A DNA stretch of 64,000 nt, from contig NC_068340.1 of assembly GCF_014633365.1 (NCBI RefSeq), positions 17,587,879 through 17,651,878 on the forward strand. Reading direction: 5' to 3'. Made by a program: the position numbers and the translations under genes. Below, piece by piece: positions 1-11,270 of this stretch. Position 1 is the first letter of the stretch, and the number at the start of each line of letters is the position of its first letter. Source of the stretch: Diospyros lotus. Lineage: Eukaryota > Streptophyta > Magnoliopsida > Ericales > Ebenaceae. The notes below the pieces were generated by a model. That model ran no database searches. It saw only the letters and a list, made by a program, of their open reading frames with translations, and had not been told where the DNA came from.

Positions 1-1130
1 TTTTTGTTGTGATCTTGCTGATGGAAACATTTAATGACTACCCATAAATCAAAGATCTGCTGAAGTGGGCATCAGAACTCTTGGATTAAATTCTTCATTC
101 TCCCTTTCTGCTTGTGTCTCCATTCTTGCTCTTTCTATATCCACTAGTTTGGCTTGGAAGGACCCCTTAGGTTTGACTTCTGGGCCTTTGTTCCTAACAA
201 CAAAGATTTGGATGCTCTTGAGTACACCAAATGCAGATGATCTTAATCAGTTTATAGAACTTTTATGTGAAAAGATGGAAAAAGAAACAAAATTTTGATT
301 TATCTCTTCTCGAAGTTTAATATTTATGTACATTTTTGGAGTATGGAATAGTGGGATGAATAACAGAGCAATAAGACTAAGAAAGGCAGAGGTGAAGTAC
401 AGTCCAATGTCAAATATATAGAGCACAGTAATCCTATCCCCTAGTAGATGGTTTCTGCCCCCACCTGAAAACAGTTTGAACTATTAGTTGATATGCTTTA
501 ACCCTGATAACCATTTCTATCTCTAGCAACAAACTGACCATTCAAGTGATGTGCTATGGTGAACTTTTGTCTCAATCCTCTAAGCCACATAACCTAGAAT
601 TCCCAATTTAGTTTAGTTAGGCTCTATCACTGCTTTGGTTGTGCTTATCCCGCCTATAGGCTTATAATCCCTAGCCAAGTTGTTTGACCAATAAATGTAT
701 TAAGACATTGGCCAGGTATCTAGTTGCATATGATCTGGTTTATGTGACCATTGAACACTTGTTTATTACTTTGTGAGAGAAGCACGTGAAATCGTTGGTT
801 TACACGTTCCTTATCCTAGGCCGTTATGGTGGTTCTTAATTTTTGGTCCTGTTAGATACCATTCTTGCTTATCTGCTTTGTTCAGAATCCCCAATAGGTT
901 TTGTGGTGATGAAGTTTTTCTATCATTCATCTATGTAATGGTGGTATTCGGGACAAATCACCATAACTCTACCTTGATGCAAGCACTTGTAAGAAAGGGT
1001 GGGGCTGGTTCCCCGGTATAACGCTTAATGCTCAAGTTAGTATAATAAATGAGCAATAAATGTGTATGAACATGATGAGTCTCTTGGTTTATTTAGTGAG
1101 TGTTTCATTCTTTATATAGGCCAAGTGAGT
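1..1130. other. Unassigned stretch, no gene recognised
   Basis: Only short open frames occur here and none resembles a protein family I know. Base composition is that of ordinary AT-leaning plant non-coding DNA. It could be an old LTR or the tail of a feature beginning outside the window. I looked here for the missing 5' exons of the PUR-alpha gene at 23911 and did not find them. Confidence 0.4.
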
Positions 1131-1370
1131 CGAGATATTTAGAGTAATCTCTAAGATTCTCGGACTTAGTTTCCTTGAATTGGAGGTGAATCCATTGGAT
1201 CGAATAGAGATAACGTTGGGCTTGAATTTTCTAGAGATGAAGTGAATCAGGATATTTGGAGTTATCTTTGATACTCCTATGCTCGATTATCTTGAGCTAG
1301 AGGAGAATTCATCGGAGTAGATGGACTTAGAGTTGGTGGGGAACTTTTTCAGATCTCTGGATTTGACAGA
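1131..1370. repeat. Degenerate tandem duplication, about 119-bp unit
   Basis: Two neighbouring blocks starting near 1131 and 1250 align through most of their length. Both begin GATATTT(A/G)GAGT(A/T)ATCT and both carry GGAGxxGAATxCATxGGA near the middle. By eye they match at roughly 70 percent. They lie in or just left of the LTR that ends at 1672. Confidence 0.45.
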
Positions 1371-1672
1371 GGGTATTTAGATGAATTTCGGGAATTAGCG
1401 GGAATTGGGAGGGAAAGAGATTGAGAGAGAGAAAATAGTAAGAGAAGAAGGGAGGAGAAGGTTCAAGAGAGGAAATTAAAGGGAAAAGATTCATCAGATC
1501 ATATCATTCATGAATCCCCATCCTCTAGCTGTGGCTTATTTATAGCCTCACAACCTCAACCATACACCCATGTGCGGTACAATCAGTAAGCATTATTGCC
1601 TCTATAGCTAAGGACAAACAACTATAACAGAAAGGAAAAGAAAATTACAATTGCTACCCTTGGAATGTGACA
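1190..1672 (-). mobile_element. 3' LTR of the leftmost Gypsy element (left border unresolved)
   Basis: The right border is set by a minus-strand polypurine tract at 1673-1690 followed directly by TGTCACATTCC, the LTR start in minus orientation. The end TGTGACA matches the ends of the related LTRs at 4568 and 16239. The left border is uncertain because no second copy exists in the window; 1190 is a guess from the length of related LTRs. Confidence 0.5.
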
Positions 1673-4126
1673 AATACCCCCCCTCCCCAATGAAACATTT
1701 CTTGTTTTCAAGAAATTATAACAGTTGGGCCACTTAGGGAAACTGCTTGAGGAGGTCTGGCAAATGCTCCCATGTTGTATGATCGGGATGTAGGTGACTC
1801 CATTGCACCAAGACTTGAGTTAAAGGCAGGGAGTTTCGGTAAATCACCCATTTTTCCCACTACTAGGGGCTCCACCTCAACTATCACACCTTCTGATGGG
1901 GAAGGAATATCCAAACTGGTGCTGTTAGTCTGCACAATGGATTTCTTTAGTAGGGAGACATGAAAAATCGGATGCATTAGTACTCTATCAGGCAATTGTA
2001 ATCTGCATGCCACTTTCCACACCTTTGATACTATGGGAAATGGACCATGGTGCTTTGGGTTTAGCTTTGTGGTAGGGTTATTAGAGAAAAAATGCTGTTG
2101 GAACCTTTTAACCCTTAAGTACACCTTATCTCCCAACTCAAGTGACCTCTCACTCCTCCTTTTGTCTGCCATATGCTTTATCTTGTTTTGTGCTATAGTT
2201 AGTTCCCTTTTTATCACTTGTAGAGGCTCTTGCCTCTGCTGTAAGTAATGGTCTACTACCATTTGCACATTCAAGTACTACATAACAATGGGTGGTCTAC
2301 TACCATTTGCACATTCAAGTACTACATAACAACGGGTAGTATAAGGGGTTTATAACCAAATAGAGCTTCAAATGGGGTCCTCTTTAATGAACTATAGAAG
2401 CTGGTGTTGTACCAACATTGGGCTAGGGGTAGCCATTTTTTCCAACTCTTGGGTTTAGAAAAACAAATACATTGGAGGTAGGTTTCCAAGCACTGGTTTA
2501 CTCCCTCTGTTTGCCCATTTGTCCTCGGGTGGTAAGCTGTCGACATATGTAACTTCACTCCTAGACACTTGAATAATTCTTGGTAGAAGTTACTAGTGAA
2601 TATCATGTCTCTGTCTGAGACAATGGATAGTGGCAGTCCATGCAGTTTAACAACTGAATCTAACAGCCATTTAGCTACCTCAGGGGCTGTGAATGGATGT
2701 GCCAAACTCAAGAAGTGGCCAAACTTTGTCAACTTATCTACCACCACAAGAATTACATCCTCCCCTTTTGACTTAGGTAATCCTTCCACGAAATCCATGG
2801 AAATTTGCTCCCATGCCTATTGTGGTATGTCTAGTGGCTGTAGCAGACCGGGGCAAGGAGCCTGCTTGTGCTTGCAACATTGACAAATAGGGTATTCCAA
2901 AACATAGGTGTTCACATCTCATTTGAGCCTCGACCAATAGAATGATTGTCTTGCCTTGTTGTATGTAACATTCAAGCCCAAATGTCCCCTTATTGGTGAG
3001 TTGTGCAGGGACTATAGGATTCTATCCTTAAATTGGTTGCCATCCCCTATCACCAGCCTCCCTTTATATATGAGTTACCTTACTGATAAGGTGTAACCAA
3101 ACTGATACGAAAGGTGAACAGTTAATCGAGTGATGATGTCTTTTGCCCATGTAGACTGCTTGTAGTTTGCTGTAATCTCCTTAACCCCATTAGGTATCAC
3201 TGCTGATATAGCTTGGCAAACTCCTCCTTTTGTCTTGGACAATGCATTTGCCATCGTGTGTTCCTTACCTTTCATGTATTGTATTGTGTAATCTAGTCCC
3301 AACAACTTAGTCACCCTTTTCTTTTGTAGTTGCGTGTGTAGCCTCTGCTGTAGCAAGAACTTGAAGCCTTCACGATCGGTTCTGATTACAAATTGATTGC
3401 CCTCTAGATAATACCTCCATTTTTCTATTGCTATTAAGCTCGCTAGCAATTCTTTGTCATATATGCTTAGGCCCAAGTGTTTTGGGGCTAAGGCTTGACT
3501 TAGGAAGGCAGCTTACCTTCTTTCACCAAAATAGCACCTACTCCCGAGCCACAAGCATTTGTCTCCAGGATGAAAGGCTTTGAAAAATCGGGTAAGGCCA
3601 ATATTGGAGCCTGGGTCATGGCCCCTTTTAAAGCCTGAAATGCTTCCTCCGCATTGTTGCTCCAACAATCTTAAGTAGATCAGCTTGTGGCTTGCTTATA
3701 ATCCCATAGTTCTTGATGAATCTCCTATAATACTCGTTTAAGCCTACGAAACCCCTCAATTACTTATCCCTTCTCTAGTGATTAATTATGCGGCCTAGAT
3801 ATTCCACCTTTTCCTCAACAAAGGTACATTTGGACCCCTTCACAAACAATTGATTGGACTTAAGAATTTCAAATGCTACCCTCAAGTGGGTTAAGTGTTG
3901 GTCCAAAGATGGGCTGTATATGAGGATATCATCGAAAAACACAAGGATGAATTTCCTCAAGTAGGGGCTAAAGATGTGGTTCATCAAGACTTGAAATGTG
4001 GCAGGGGCATTAGTTAAGCCGAATGACATAATTAGGAATTCATAGTCTTTGATGAGTCCTGAAGGCTGTTTTTGTGAATGTCTGTAGGACTCATTTGGAT
4101 TTGATAGTATCTGGTTCTTAGGTCAA
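1673..4126 (-). pseudogene. Ty3/Gypsy chromovirus-like pol, 5'-truncated
   Basis: Reading on the minus strand from 4126 downwards, it encodes the palm of reverse transcriptase ([11 protein letters not shown], then FFDDILIYS as the catalytic motif, 3775-4126), RNase H (about 3075-3640) and an integrase core (2322-2798, with DFVEGLPKS, SDRD and HPRTNGQTE). An integrase C-terminal domain follows (1708-2274, ending HPIFHVSLLKK). A frame-shifted chromodomain end lies near 1730-1775. Frameshifts and stops break it in many places. Gag, protease and the RT N-terminus are missing because the element is cut at 4126 by the LTR of the next element. The short LTR and chromodomain remnant suggest a Reina-like lineage (inference). 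Confidence 0.85.
2250..2337. repeat. 44-bp tandem duplication inside integrase
   Basis: GGTCTACTACCATTTGCACA starts at 2250 and again at 2294, and the whole 44-bp unit is almost identical in the two copies. 44 is not a multiple of three, so it shifts the frame between integrase core and C-terminal domain. The near identity indicates a late event in an already dead element. Confidence 0.85.
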
Positions 4127-4568
4127 TGTCATTGCCAAACAGAGACAATGGCGGACTTCCTGGTTCAATGTGAATCGGTAGTCCATGGTAGGAAATTAGG
4201 AAGAAGAATAGGGAGAAAGAAGTAGAACAGAGAGAAGAGAGAAGTAAGATATTCTTCTTGATTTTCAATAATGCTTCTTCGAGGCCTTGGGGAGTATATA
4301 TAGGACCTTATGGTGATGCTGCCATAGCAGATCACTTCCCCAAAACGGTTACAACCGTCTCCTTTGTCCTATTCTAACCCCAACATGTGCTCTCTCTCTC
4401 TCTCTCTCTCTTATTGATTCTCTAATAGAAATATTCCCAAATATAGCAGTAAAAGAAAAGAAAAGAAATTACAGAAACTACAATAGTAAAGGAAATACAA
4501 AGAAAATAAAAAGGAGTCACAACCACTAAGAAAAACAAAACTGTTGTAATAAGACCCGATACGTGACA
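4127..4568 (-). mobile_element. LTR A, left (3') LTR of the chimeric Gypsy element
   Basis: A 442-bp LTR, TGTCATTGCC to ATACGTGACA. On the minus strand it is preceded by a polypurine tract at 4569-4583. It resembles LTR B (10830-10847 plus 15860-16239) in layout and in blocks such as TTCAATGTGAAT and TTTGTCCTATTCTA, but is otherwise strongly diverged and longer. It contains a (CT)n run at 4388-4410. The 5 bases outside it are GTCAA. It inserted in the RT of the element on its left. Confidence 0.75.
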
Positions 4569-4597
4569 ATTCCCCCTTCCTTTGTAGCCTCTTGTCC

Positions 4598-5060
4598 TCA
4601 AGAGATGCTAAGGAGACTGGCAACTCTCGGAAATTGTTGAAGAAGACTAGGTAGGTATTCCCAAGTGCTGCTTCCCATAGCTCCATTTTTCCATTTCACC
4701 AAAACTTGTATAAGAGGGGTGCTTTGGTTGTAAACCACCCTTCTATCCAATATGGCCTTTGGTTCATTGCCTTGGTTCACTTCCTTAGGGAGAGAGGGTA
4801 ATGCAGGACTCACTTGTTCAGCAAATAAGTCCTCAAACTCAGTCAACAGTAAGTGTAAGGGATCACAAGAGTGTACCTCAATGAGTGAATGTAGAGTGGA
4901 AGTCACTGAAGGCCATGAATGGTCTTTCACTTCTGCTACTACCTCACTACTTTCCTCTCCTTCCCCAGTCTCCGCCTCCACTGCATATATGGAGTGTAGT
5001 TGAGCTATTGAAGCCCCTCCTTGTTGAATTAACTTCTGCATCCTCCGACTTGTCATATTT
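4598..5060 (-). pseudogene. Misplaced PR-RT linker fused to a chromodomain
   Basis: On the minus strand, directly after the integrase motif (HPQSDGQT), the sequence switches at about 5060 to a segment that normally lies between protease and RT (starting MTSRRMQKLI and ending near LLTEFEDLFAE). It then switches again to the tail of the polyprotein: a Pro/Leu-rich spacer, ILDRRVV, and a chromodomain (QVLVKWKNG, then STWEYLPSLLQQFP). The integrase C-terminal domain is absent. The element has its own PR-RT linker at 7200-7400, clearly diverged from this one, so this is not a simple local duplication. Confidence 0.7.
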
Positions 5061-7471
5061 TGAGGCTTTGATTCACCCTTTTTGTCTGCCCATCTGATTG
5101 GGGATGATAGGCAGTTGAAAGGTTGAGTTTTGTGCCCATGTTCTTCATCAACTCCCTCCAAAAGTGACTAGCAAAGATCTTATCTCGGTCCGATATGATG
5201 GACTTAGGAACCCCATGCATAGCTACTACCCGGTCAGTGAATGCCCTAGCCACTTCTTGGGTTGTGTAGGGGTGCGCTAATCCCACAAAGTATGCAAACT
5301 TAGTTAGCCTATCGACAACCACCATTACACAATCTTTGCCTTCAGATCTTGGCAGCCCTTTAATGAAATCCATAGACACACTTGTCCATGACTGTTCTGG
5401 GATGGGTAGGGGTTGCAGTAGCCCTGGGTATGCCACATTCTCATGTTTGCACCTCTTACATGTATCACACCGCAAAACAAAATCCTTGATTGCCACCCTA
5501 AGCCCAGGCCAGTGGAATAGCTGCCGTACCCTCAAGTAGGTATTTTGGATGCCCGAATGTCCTCCTAAAGGGGACTTATGAAAGGACTGTAGAATTTTCC
5601 TCTTGAGCTCCTCCTTGTGGCTTATTACTATCCTACCTTTATAGCTCAACAGACCATCCACCATTGTGTACCCTTCTGCCTCCCTGTTTCCCAGAGCCAG
5701 TTTTTCCAGTAGGCTTTTAATGCGATCATCTCCCTTATAGCTGTTCACTGCCTCCTTACACCATTCGAGAATTACAACAGTCAAAGCGGCTACACTTGCT
5801 TCCTCTTGGCATCTCGATAAGGCATCCACTGCTAAGTTCTCCTTTCCTTTCTTATATTGGATGGAGTAATCCAACCCCATCAGCTTGGCCATTCCTTTCT
5901 TTTGTAGTTGAGTTTGAAGCTTTTGTTGGAGCAAGAACTTCAATGACTCATGATCAGTTTTGATTATAAACCTTCCCGCCTCCAAATAATGACTCCACTT
6001 TTCCACAACCATTTGGCACAACTAAGAATTTCTTCTCATATATACTCAGTCCGAGGTGTTTAGGATTGAGGGCTTGGCTTAAAAAAGCCAATGGTCTACC
6101 ATCTTGCATCAACACTGCCCCAATACCAACCCCACAAGCATCCGTCTCAAGCACAAAAGGCTTGTTGAAGTCCAACAACCCTAATGTGTGTACCTTGCTC
6201 ATTGCCATCTTCAGTTTCTCATAAGTAGAGTCTGCCTCCTGCCTCTATTGGAAGTTTCCCTTTCTCAATAAGTTTGTAAGTGGTTTGCTCATGACCCCAT
6301 ATCCCTTAACAAACCTGCGGTAGTAACCAATGAGCCCTAAAAATCCCCTAAGAGCCCTTATTGTAGTGGGTTTTGGCCAACTAAGCGTAGCTTCCACCTT
6401 TCTTGGGTTGGTACTGATCCCTTTCTCCGGATCCCTTTCTCCGAAATTAAGTGTCCCAAGTATTCCACTTAGTCCTAGTCGAATGCATACTTAGATTTTT
6501 TGATGAATAGTTGGTTTCTTCTAAGGACCTCAAGGGTGGTTCTTAGGTGGCTAACATGTTGGTCCAAGGTGGGGGCTATATACAAGGATGTCATCAAAGA
6601 ATACAAGGATGGATTTTATTAGGTAGGGTTCAAATATCCGGTTCATTAGAGATTGGAAAGTGGCTGGGGCATTGGTGAGCTCAAACGACATTACTAAGAA
6701 CTCAAAATGGCCATGGTGAGTTCGGAAGGCCGTTTTGTGGAAATCCTCGGGCTTCATCCTTATTTGGCAATAGCTTGAGTGCAAATCTAGCTTGGAAAAG
6801 AATTTGGCTTGGTGGAGCTCATCCATAAGGTCTTCAACAAGGGGTATGAGAAATTTATCTTTGATGGTTAGAGAGTTAAGTTGGCGATAGTCTACACAAA
6901 AGCGCTAAGAACCATGTTTTTTCTTTACCAACAGGACGGGGGAAGCAAATGGGCTTTGGCTGGGTCTAATGAAGGATTGGTTCATCATTTCTTTTACCAT
7001 CATTTCAATTTCAATTTTTTGAATGGGGGCATAGCGGTATGACCTAACATTGACTGGCTCCACATTTGGTTTTAGGTTAATGGCATGGTCCAAAGTTCGA
7101 TTAGGAGGAAGGGTCTTTGGTTCCACAAGGAGGTCCTTAAATTTTGCCAACAATTCATCAATAAAGGGTAGTGTGCATACCCGGTCGGTACCTTTTTGCT
7201 GGTGGTTGACAGTGAGTTGTAGCTCCCCAAGCCCTTCTCCCTTAGGACTCTTTTCCACTTCCACAATGGAAAATAGTTGTGTGAATTGGCTCCATTTGCT
7301 CTTGAGGACCCTTTGCAGCCTCTTACCAGTAATCATCTTGCAGGTAGGAGCCTCTCGCCCACTTGTAAGAGTCATTCTTCTCCCCTTTTTTTTCAAAGGA
7401 GACTTCCATACGGTTGAAATCAAAGCTTATGGGGCTAACCCCTTTCATCCATTCCACTCCTAACATGACAT
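5053..7471 (-). pseudogene. Gypsy pol: protease end, RT, RNase H, integrase
   Basis: From right to left (minus strand) come the end of protease (MLGVEWMKG, about 7440-7460), the PR-RT linker and RT N-terminus (6905-7423, with RYAPIQKIEIE and [12 protein letters not shown]), the RT palm (6551-6826, FFDDILVYS), RNase H (5954-6208 and the start of the next frame) and integrase. The integrase part (to 5053) has a zinc-binding HHCC region with CDTCKRCK, and a core with DFIKGLPRS, SDRDKIF and HPQSDGQT. Several frameshifts and stops separate these blocks. Protease is continued to the right of the hAT element at 7472-8374. Confidence 0.85.
7464..7471. repeat. 8-bp target-site duplication of hAT element 1 (left)
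   Basis: CATGACAT at 7464-7471 is repeated at 8375-8382. Removing the element plus one copy rejoins the protease reading frame of the host retroelement. Confidence 0.9.
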
Positions 7472-8374
7472 CAGTGTTCTAAAAATCGGCCTAGGCTACC
7501 GCCTAGGCCCTAGGCGGCCGTTGGCCGCCCCGAAATTGCCCTAGTCGGGCCTCCTAGGTGCCGGCCCAGGCGACGCCTAGTCGGCCTGCCCGCCTTGGCG
7601 CCCAACTCGTTGGCTCAGCCATTTTTAGGGTTTTTTTTGCTAAATCATTAAATCGAACCTCTCAACATCTCCCTATTTCTCTCTTCTCACCTGAACGCTG
7701 TCGCCGCCTCAACGCTGTCGCCTCAACACCGCCAAGCTTCATCGGCCCGCCAGTAGCTCACCGCTGTCGCTGCGTCCAGCTCGATCCTCGCCGCCAAGCT
7801 TCATCGTCACCGCCTCTTATCTGTCGCGTCCTCGTCGTCCTCAGCGTCATCGTCGCCGCCCCCGTCCTCATCGTCGAGCTCCATCTCCGCTGCGGCAAGC
7901 TCCATCTGTCGTAACCTCTCTCTCTCTCCCGTCTCCCCGTCTCTCTGTGTGGTTATTGGGGCATTTGCTCCGTTTTTGTTTTTTGTTTTTATTTTATTTT
8001 ATTTTTCTTTTCTATTTAATATTTATATATAATTATAGATTTATATTTAGTTTTATTATTAATTATATATATTCTATAATATTTCCAAAAAATCCACTTA
8101 GCTTATAGTATTGATTGTATGACTAATTAAAATGTTATTTATTAATTACAATAATTTATTTCTCATGCTTAATTCTATATATTATTGGTTTATGTTGCAT
8201 TATTAATATTTTTCAACTTTGATTTAGTTAAAAATAACATCAAATTATATCACAAAGTTTAAAAAATAAAAAAATAGCAGTTTTCTTAAGCGCCGCCTAG
8301 GCCCCGCCTAGGTGCTCTAGGCGCTAGGCCCCAGCCTGGCGCCCGACTAGCGCCTAGCGCCTTTTAGAACACTG
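7472..8374. mobile_element. Non-autonomous hAT element 1 (903 bp)
   Basis: Perfect 13-bp terminal inverted repeats (CAGTGTTCTAAAA and its complement) are bounded by the 8-bp duplication CATGACAT, the size typical of the hAT superfamily. Both subterminal regions are GC-rich with many copies of GCCTAGGC-like words, a usual arrangement of transposase-binding repeats. The centre holds a C-rich part (7550-7930) and an AT-rich part (7970-8280). No transposase is encoded. It sits in the protease region of the chimeric Gypsy element. Confidence 0.9.
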
Positions 8375-8620
8375 CATGACATCACACCTTCCTAGCTGCA
8401 ACAACCTGAGGTCTGCCTCAAATTTTTCTTCCTGCATTTCCCATACGAACCCCAGGCAAGTCGAGTTGCTCAGCACCCGATTTCCATTAGCAACGTAGTC
8501 ACACTCAGGGGCGGCGTTTCAGTGAGTTGACACTTTAGCTTCCTGGCAGTTCTATCATCAAGGAAGCTGTGTGTGCTTCCACTATCAATTGCAATTGACA
8601 AATTGCCCTCTTTCACCTTT
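8375..8620 (-). pseudogene. Gypsy protease remnant
   Basis: The minus strand encodes an aspartic-protease motif, DSGSTHSFLDD, near 8556-8595, followed by TARKLKCQL and related sequence up to the hAT insertion, then resumes beyond it at 7463. DSGS is a usual variant of the retroviral-type DTGS. The frame breaks at least once between the active site and the insertion point. It belongs to the same polyprotein as the blocks at 5053-7471 and 9704-10781. Confidence 0.75.
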
Positions 8621-8785
8621 CCTTCAACCTTGATTATCTTGTTGTTGGTGAGTCCCTTGAGGGCATGGAGGGATATTTCTCCATCATCCTCCCCTCTAAT
8701 TTCCCTGAGATCTTCTACTTCTTATCCTTCTTCCTCTTTTAGTCCACCATCTCTTATCTCCTTCCAACAACAACATTTGGCGTTT

Positions 8786-8793
8786 GCATTGGT
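8786..8793. repeat. 8-bp target-site duplication of hAT element 2 (left)
   Basis: GCATTGGT at 8786-8793 is repeated exactly at 9696-9703, flanking the element between them. Confidence 0.9.
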
Positions 8794-9695
8794 CATAGTT
8801 CTGAAAGGCGCGAGGCGCATGAGGCGAGGCGCGCCTTTGTGAAGCGAGGCGCACCATTTAGAAAAAAAACTCAAAATCTTGTAAAATCATAAAAAACTAT
8901 CAAATTATCAATAACAACACATGCATATCATTAATGATTCATTATCTTCAAATTCTAAACTAACAACATCAAAGTTGATTCATTCATCATGCAAATTCTA
9001 AACTAGAAACATTATCAAAGTTCAAACTTAAAGTCTTAAATTCAAACAAGTACCAATCATCATGCAAAGTTTTAAACAAACACATAAACACTACAAGTCC
9101 ACAATCAAGAAAATGTTTTCATTTTGAAAAATGCTATTTTTAAGTTTGGAAGATTGGCTCATTATAAGGAGACATATAAGAAAATGTTTTCATTTTGAAA
9201 AATTATCTCCCGGTATTTTGATAGCTAATATTCATTGTTGTTAAAATGATTTTTAATGAATTTTTCAAGAAATAGTAGGTATGTATTTTGGAGGTGGTAA
9301 AATCGTTAAATCCTGAGTTTGTACTAAAACCAAAATTCTATTTTGTTATTGTTATGGATTTTGATTTTTTAGATATTTTTATTGAATCCAAATGGGGGGT
9401 ACTTTCTTATTTACATTTATGTATTAAAGTAAATGGAAGGTAAAATATAAATAAAAGAAAATGTGGACATGCTGAAAAATATAAATATGTTGTAATGTAT
9501 ACATGCCGGAACAGAGAAAAGGGGTAGGAATTGGGCTGCCCAGGTTTTAATTAAAACCTAAGTTTCATGAGGCGCGTCTCTCGCCTCGTCGCCTCACCGT
9601 GCAAGGCGAGGGCCTCTCTGCAATCGCCTCGCCTCAGCCCAGGCGAGGCGCCGAACTGGTGCCTTACGCCTAGGCGTGCGCCTTTAACAACTATG
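8794..9695. mobile_element. Non-autonomous hAT element 2 (902 bp)
   Basis: Terminal inverted repeats of 18 bp with two mismatches (CATAGTTCTGAAAGGCGC and CATAGTTGTTAAAGGCGC), inside the exact 8-bp duplication GCATTGGT. The ends are filled with GAGGCGAGGCGC-type words in inverted orientation at the two sides. The middle is AT-rich and codes for nothing recognisable. It inserted next to the gag zinc-knuckle codons of the same Gypsy element. Its TIR differs from that of hAT element 1, so the two are separate families although nearly equal in length. Confidence 0.9.
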
Positions 9696-9703
9696 GCATT
9701 GGT

Positions 9704-10781
9704 GCCCATGATAGTACCTATCACCACACTTGTAACATGCACCGGGTTTCCTCTTAGGCTCCTCAAGTCGTCCCACTTGATATGGACCACCAACATTTCT
9801 CCCCCCTACATTTCCCTTGGGTCTCTATAAAACCCCTTGCTGCCAATTCCCCCAGACGTCACTTTCTGTTGTTGTCTCTGTTTTTTCACAAGAGCTTGGC
9901 ACTCTCCGCTGCTTGTTCCACTGTCCGAGGTCTTATTATTTTTACCATCGACCACAAATCCTCATTGAGGCCGCTAAGGAAGTTAGAAACAAAGTAGGCT
10001 TTCGATAGGTGAGGGTCATGGTTACTCATCAACGACCTCAACTCCTCAAACCGTCTCAAGTAAGACCCCACGTTCCAGCTTGCCTTAACTTATTGAATTC
10101 CTCTATAGTATCCGACATGGTCCTCTCTTTGAACCTTTCGCATAGCTTTTTAGAGAATTCTCCCCAAGTATAATTCTCCCTAGTTCGGGTCCACCCTTGG
10201 AACCACACATCTACCATATCATCAAAGTAGGCAACAACTAAGGTCACCCTTCTCTTTGCTAGCACATTATACCATTCGAACAACCGCTCACACTTCCTAA
10301 TCCATCACTTGGGATTAGCTCCCTCGAATACAGGAATCTTCATTCGTGGCATGGGAAATCTTGGTTGAGGTGGAGTAAACCTGTCCTCCCAACCCCTCCT
10401 TGTTACCGTTTCGACCTCATTGTCTTGCTCAACCTCAATCTCCGATGCACCATTTCCTCGGTTCATCCTTTCATTATGTAAAATAGGTTCTGTTCTAGTT
10501 CTAGGAGGGAAGTCAGGGGCCATTCTTACCTAGTTTTGTTGGGTGAACATTAGCATAAACCGTTGAAGTTGATTCCCCATCTCCTTTCTCATTTGGTTGA
10601 TATCTTCCCTCATTTGATTCAAACCACCTTCGAGCCTACACTCTAGTCCCTCAATCGCCTTGTAATTCTTCTCAGATCCCTATTCTAAACGATCCACGTG
10701 ATGCTAGAACTCTCCCATGGTCGAAGTGACTTGCTAGAGTTGTGACTCCATATTCTTCATGCGAGTCTCTTTAGCCATCTC
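9704..10781 (-). pseudogene. Gypsy gag remnant
   Basis: Minus-strand blocks from about 10781 encode a gag protein: a coiled-coil-like N-terminus rich in Met, Gln and Glu, a Pro-rich stretch (10305-10523, ending MKIPVFEGANPK) and the gag core (9886-10283, with VWFQGWTRTRENYTWGEF and YLRRFEELRS). A zinc knuckle CYKCGDRYYHGHQC lies at the edge of the hAT insertion (about 9700-9760). The first frame is interrupted by stops, for example in the block after MAKETRMKNMESQL. This is the upstream part of the polyprotein that continues at 8375-8620. Confidence 0.8.
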
Positions 10782-10815
10782 TCTCGCCGTTGTTACTCCA
10801 ACTGTCGGGATCAAG

Positions 10816-10827
10816 GCTCAGATACCA
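10816..10827 (-). promoter_or_regulatory. Primer-binding site of the chimeric Gypsy element
   Basis: On the minus strand TGGTATCTGAGC lies two bases inside the end of LTR B. It differs by one base from the usual plant tRNA-iMet primer site TGGTATCAGAGC. Confidence 0.75.
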
Positions 10828-10842
10828 AATGTCATAGTTATG

Positions 10843-10847
10843 GAATG
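10843..10847. repeat. Target-site duplication GAATG (left copy)
   Basis: GAATG at 10843-10847 and 15855-15859 exactly flanks the 5-kb LTR element, as expected for a simple insertion. Confidence 0.95.
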
Positions 10848-11232
10848 TGTTACGTGCCCGATACTGGTGGGCTCTAGCTCGGCCTCTGCCACGTCGAGGA
10901 ATGGTTCCTGACGTGAAGAAGCTCTCAAGAAGAGAGTAAATTCAACAATCGAAGAATAATTTTCGGTGGAAAAAATCCGTCCCGGTTCTCATTACTCTTC
11001 CCCTTTTTATACATTTTAATAATTGAAACAATCGTCTACTTCCTAAGAAAATGCAGAACTGAAGCTGACAAATGGGAAACGTGGCCTCCCAACAAGGTCA
11101 CAATCGAAAACACAAATGTGGCCTCAAAATATGGCCACAACAGAAAAGACATGGCCCATGAGTAACTGAATTTAAAAGAATAAAAGGAGCAAATTAAATA
11201 TGCTGAATTTCCTTAGGTGATGGCACATAACA
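10848..11232 (-). mobile_element. 3' LTR of the young Gypsy element
   Basis: 385 bp. The outer end is TGTTACGTGCC and the inner end GGCACATAACA. Differences from the other LTR include the T/C in TACTGGTGGG, ATCG/ATCA before TCTAC, CAATCG/CAACCG, AAATG/AAACG and CACATAACA/CACGTAACA. Confidence 0.95.
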
Positions 11233-11250
11233 GTCCACCCCCCTTGGAAA
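11233..11250 (-). promoter_or_regulatory. Polypurine tract of the young Gypsy element
   Basis: The minus strand reads CCAAGGGGGGTGGAC directly before the 3' LTR (TGTTATGTGCC). A purine-rich run at this place primes plus-strand DNA synthesis in LTR elements. Confidence 0.85.
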
Positions 11251-11270
11251 TGGCCTTGTCCACAAGGCCG

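Noticed and set aside
1..1130. Search for the 5' exons of PUR-alpha
   Set aside because: No text resembling the first PUR repeat (such as a KLFYFDL-type block) on the plus strand.
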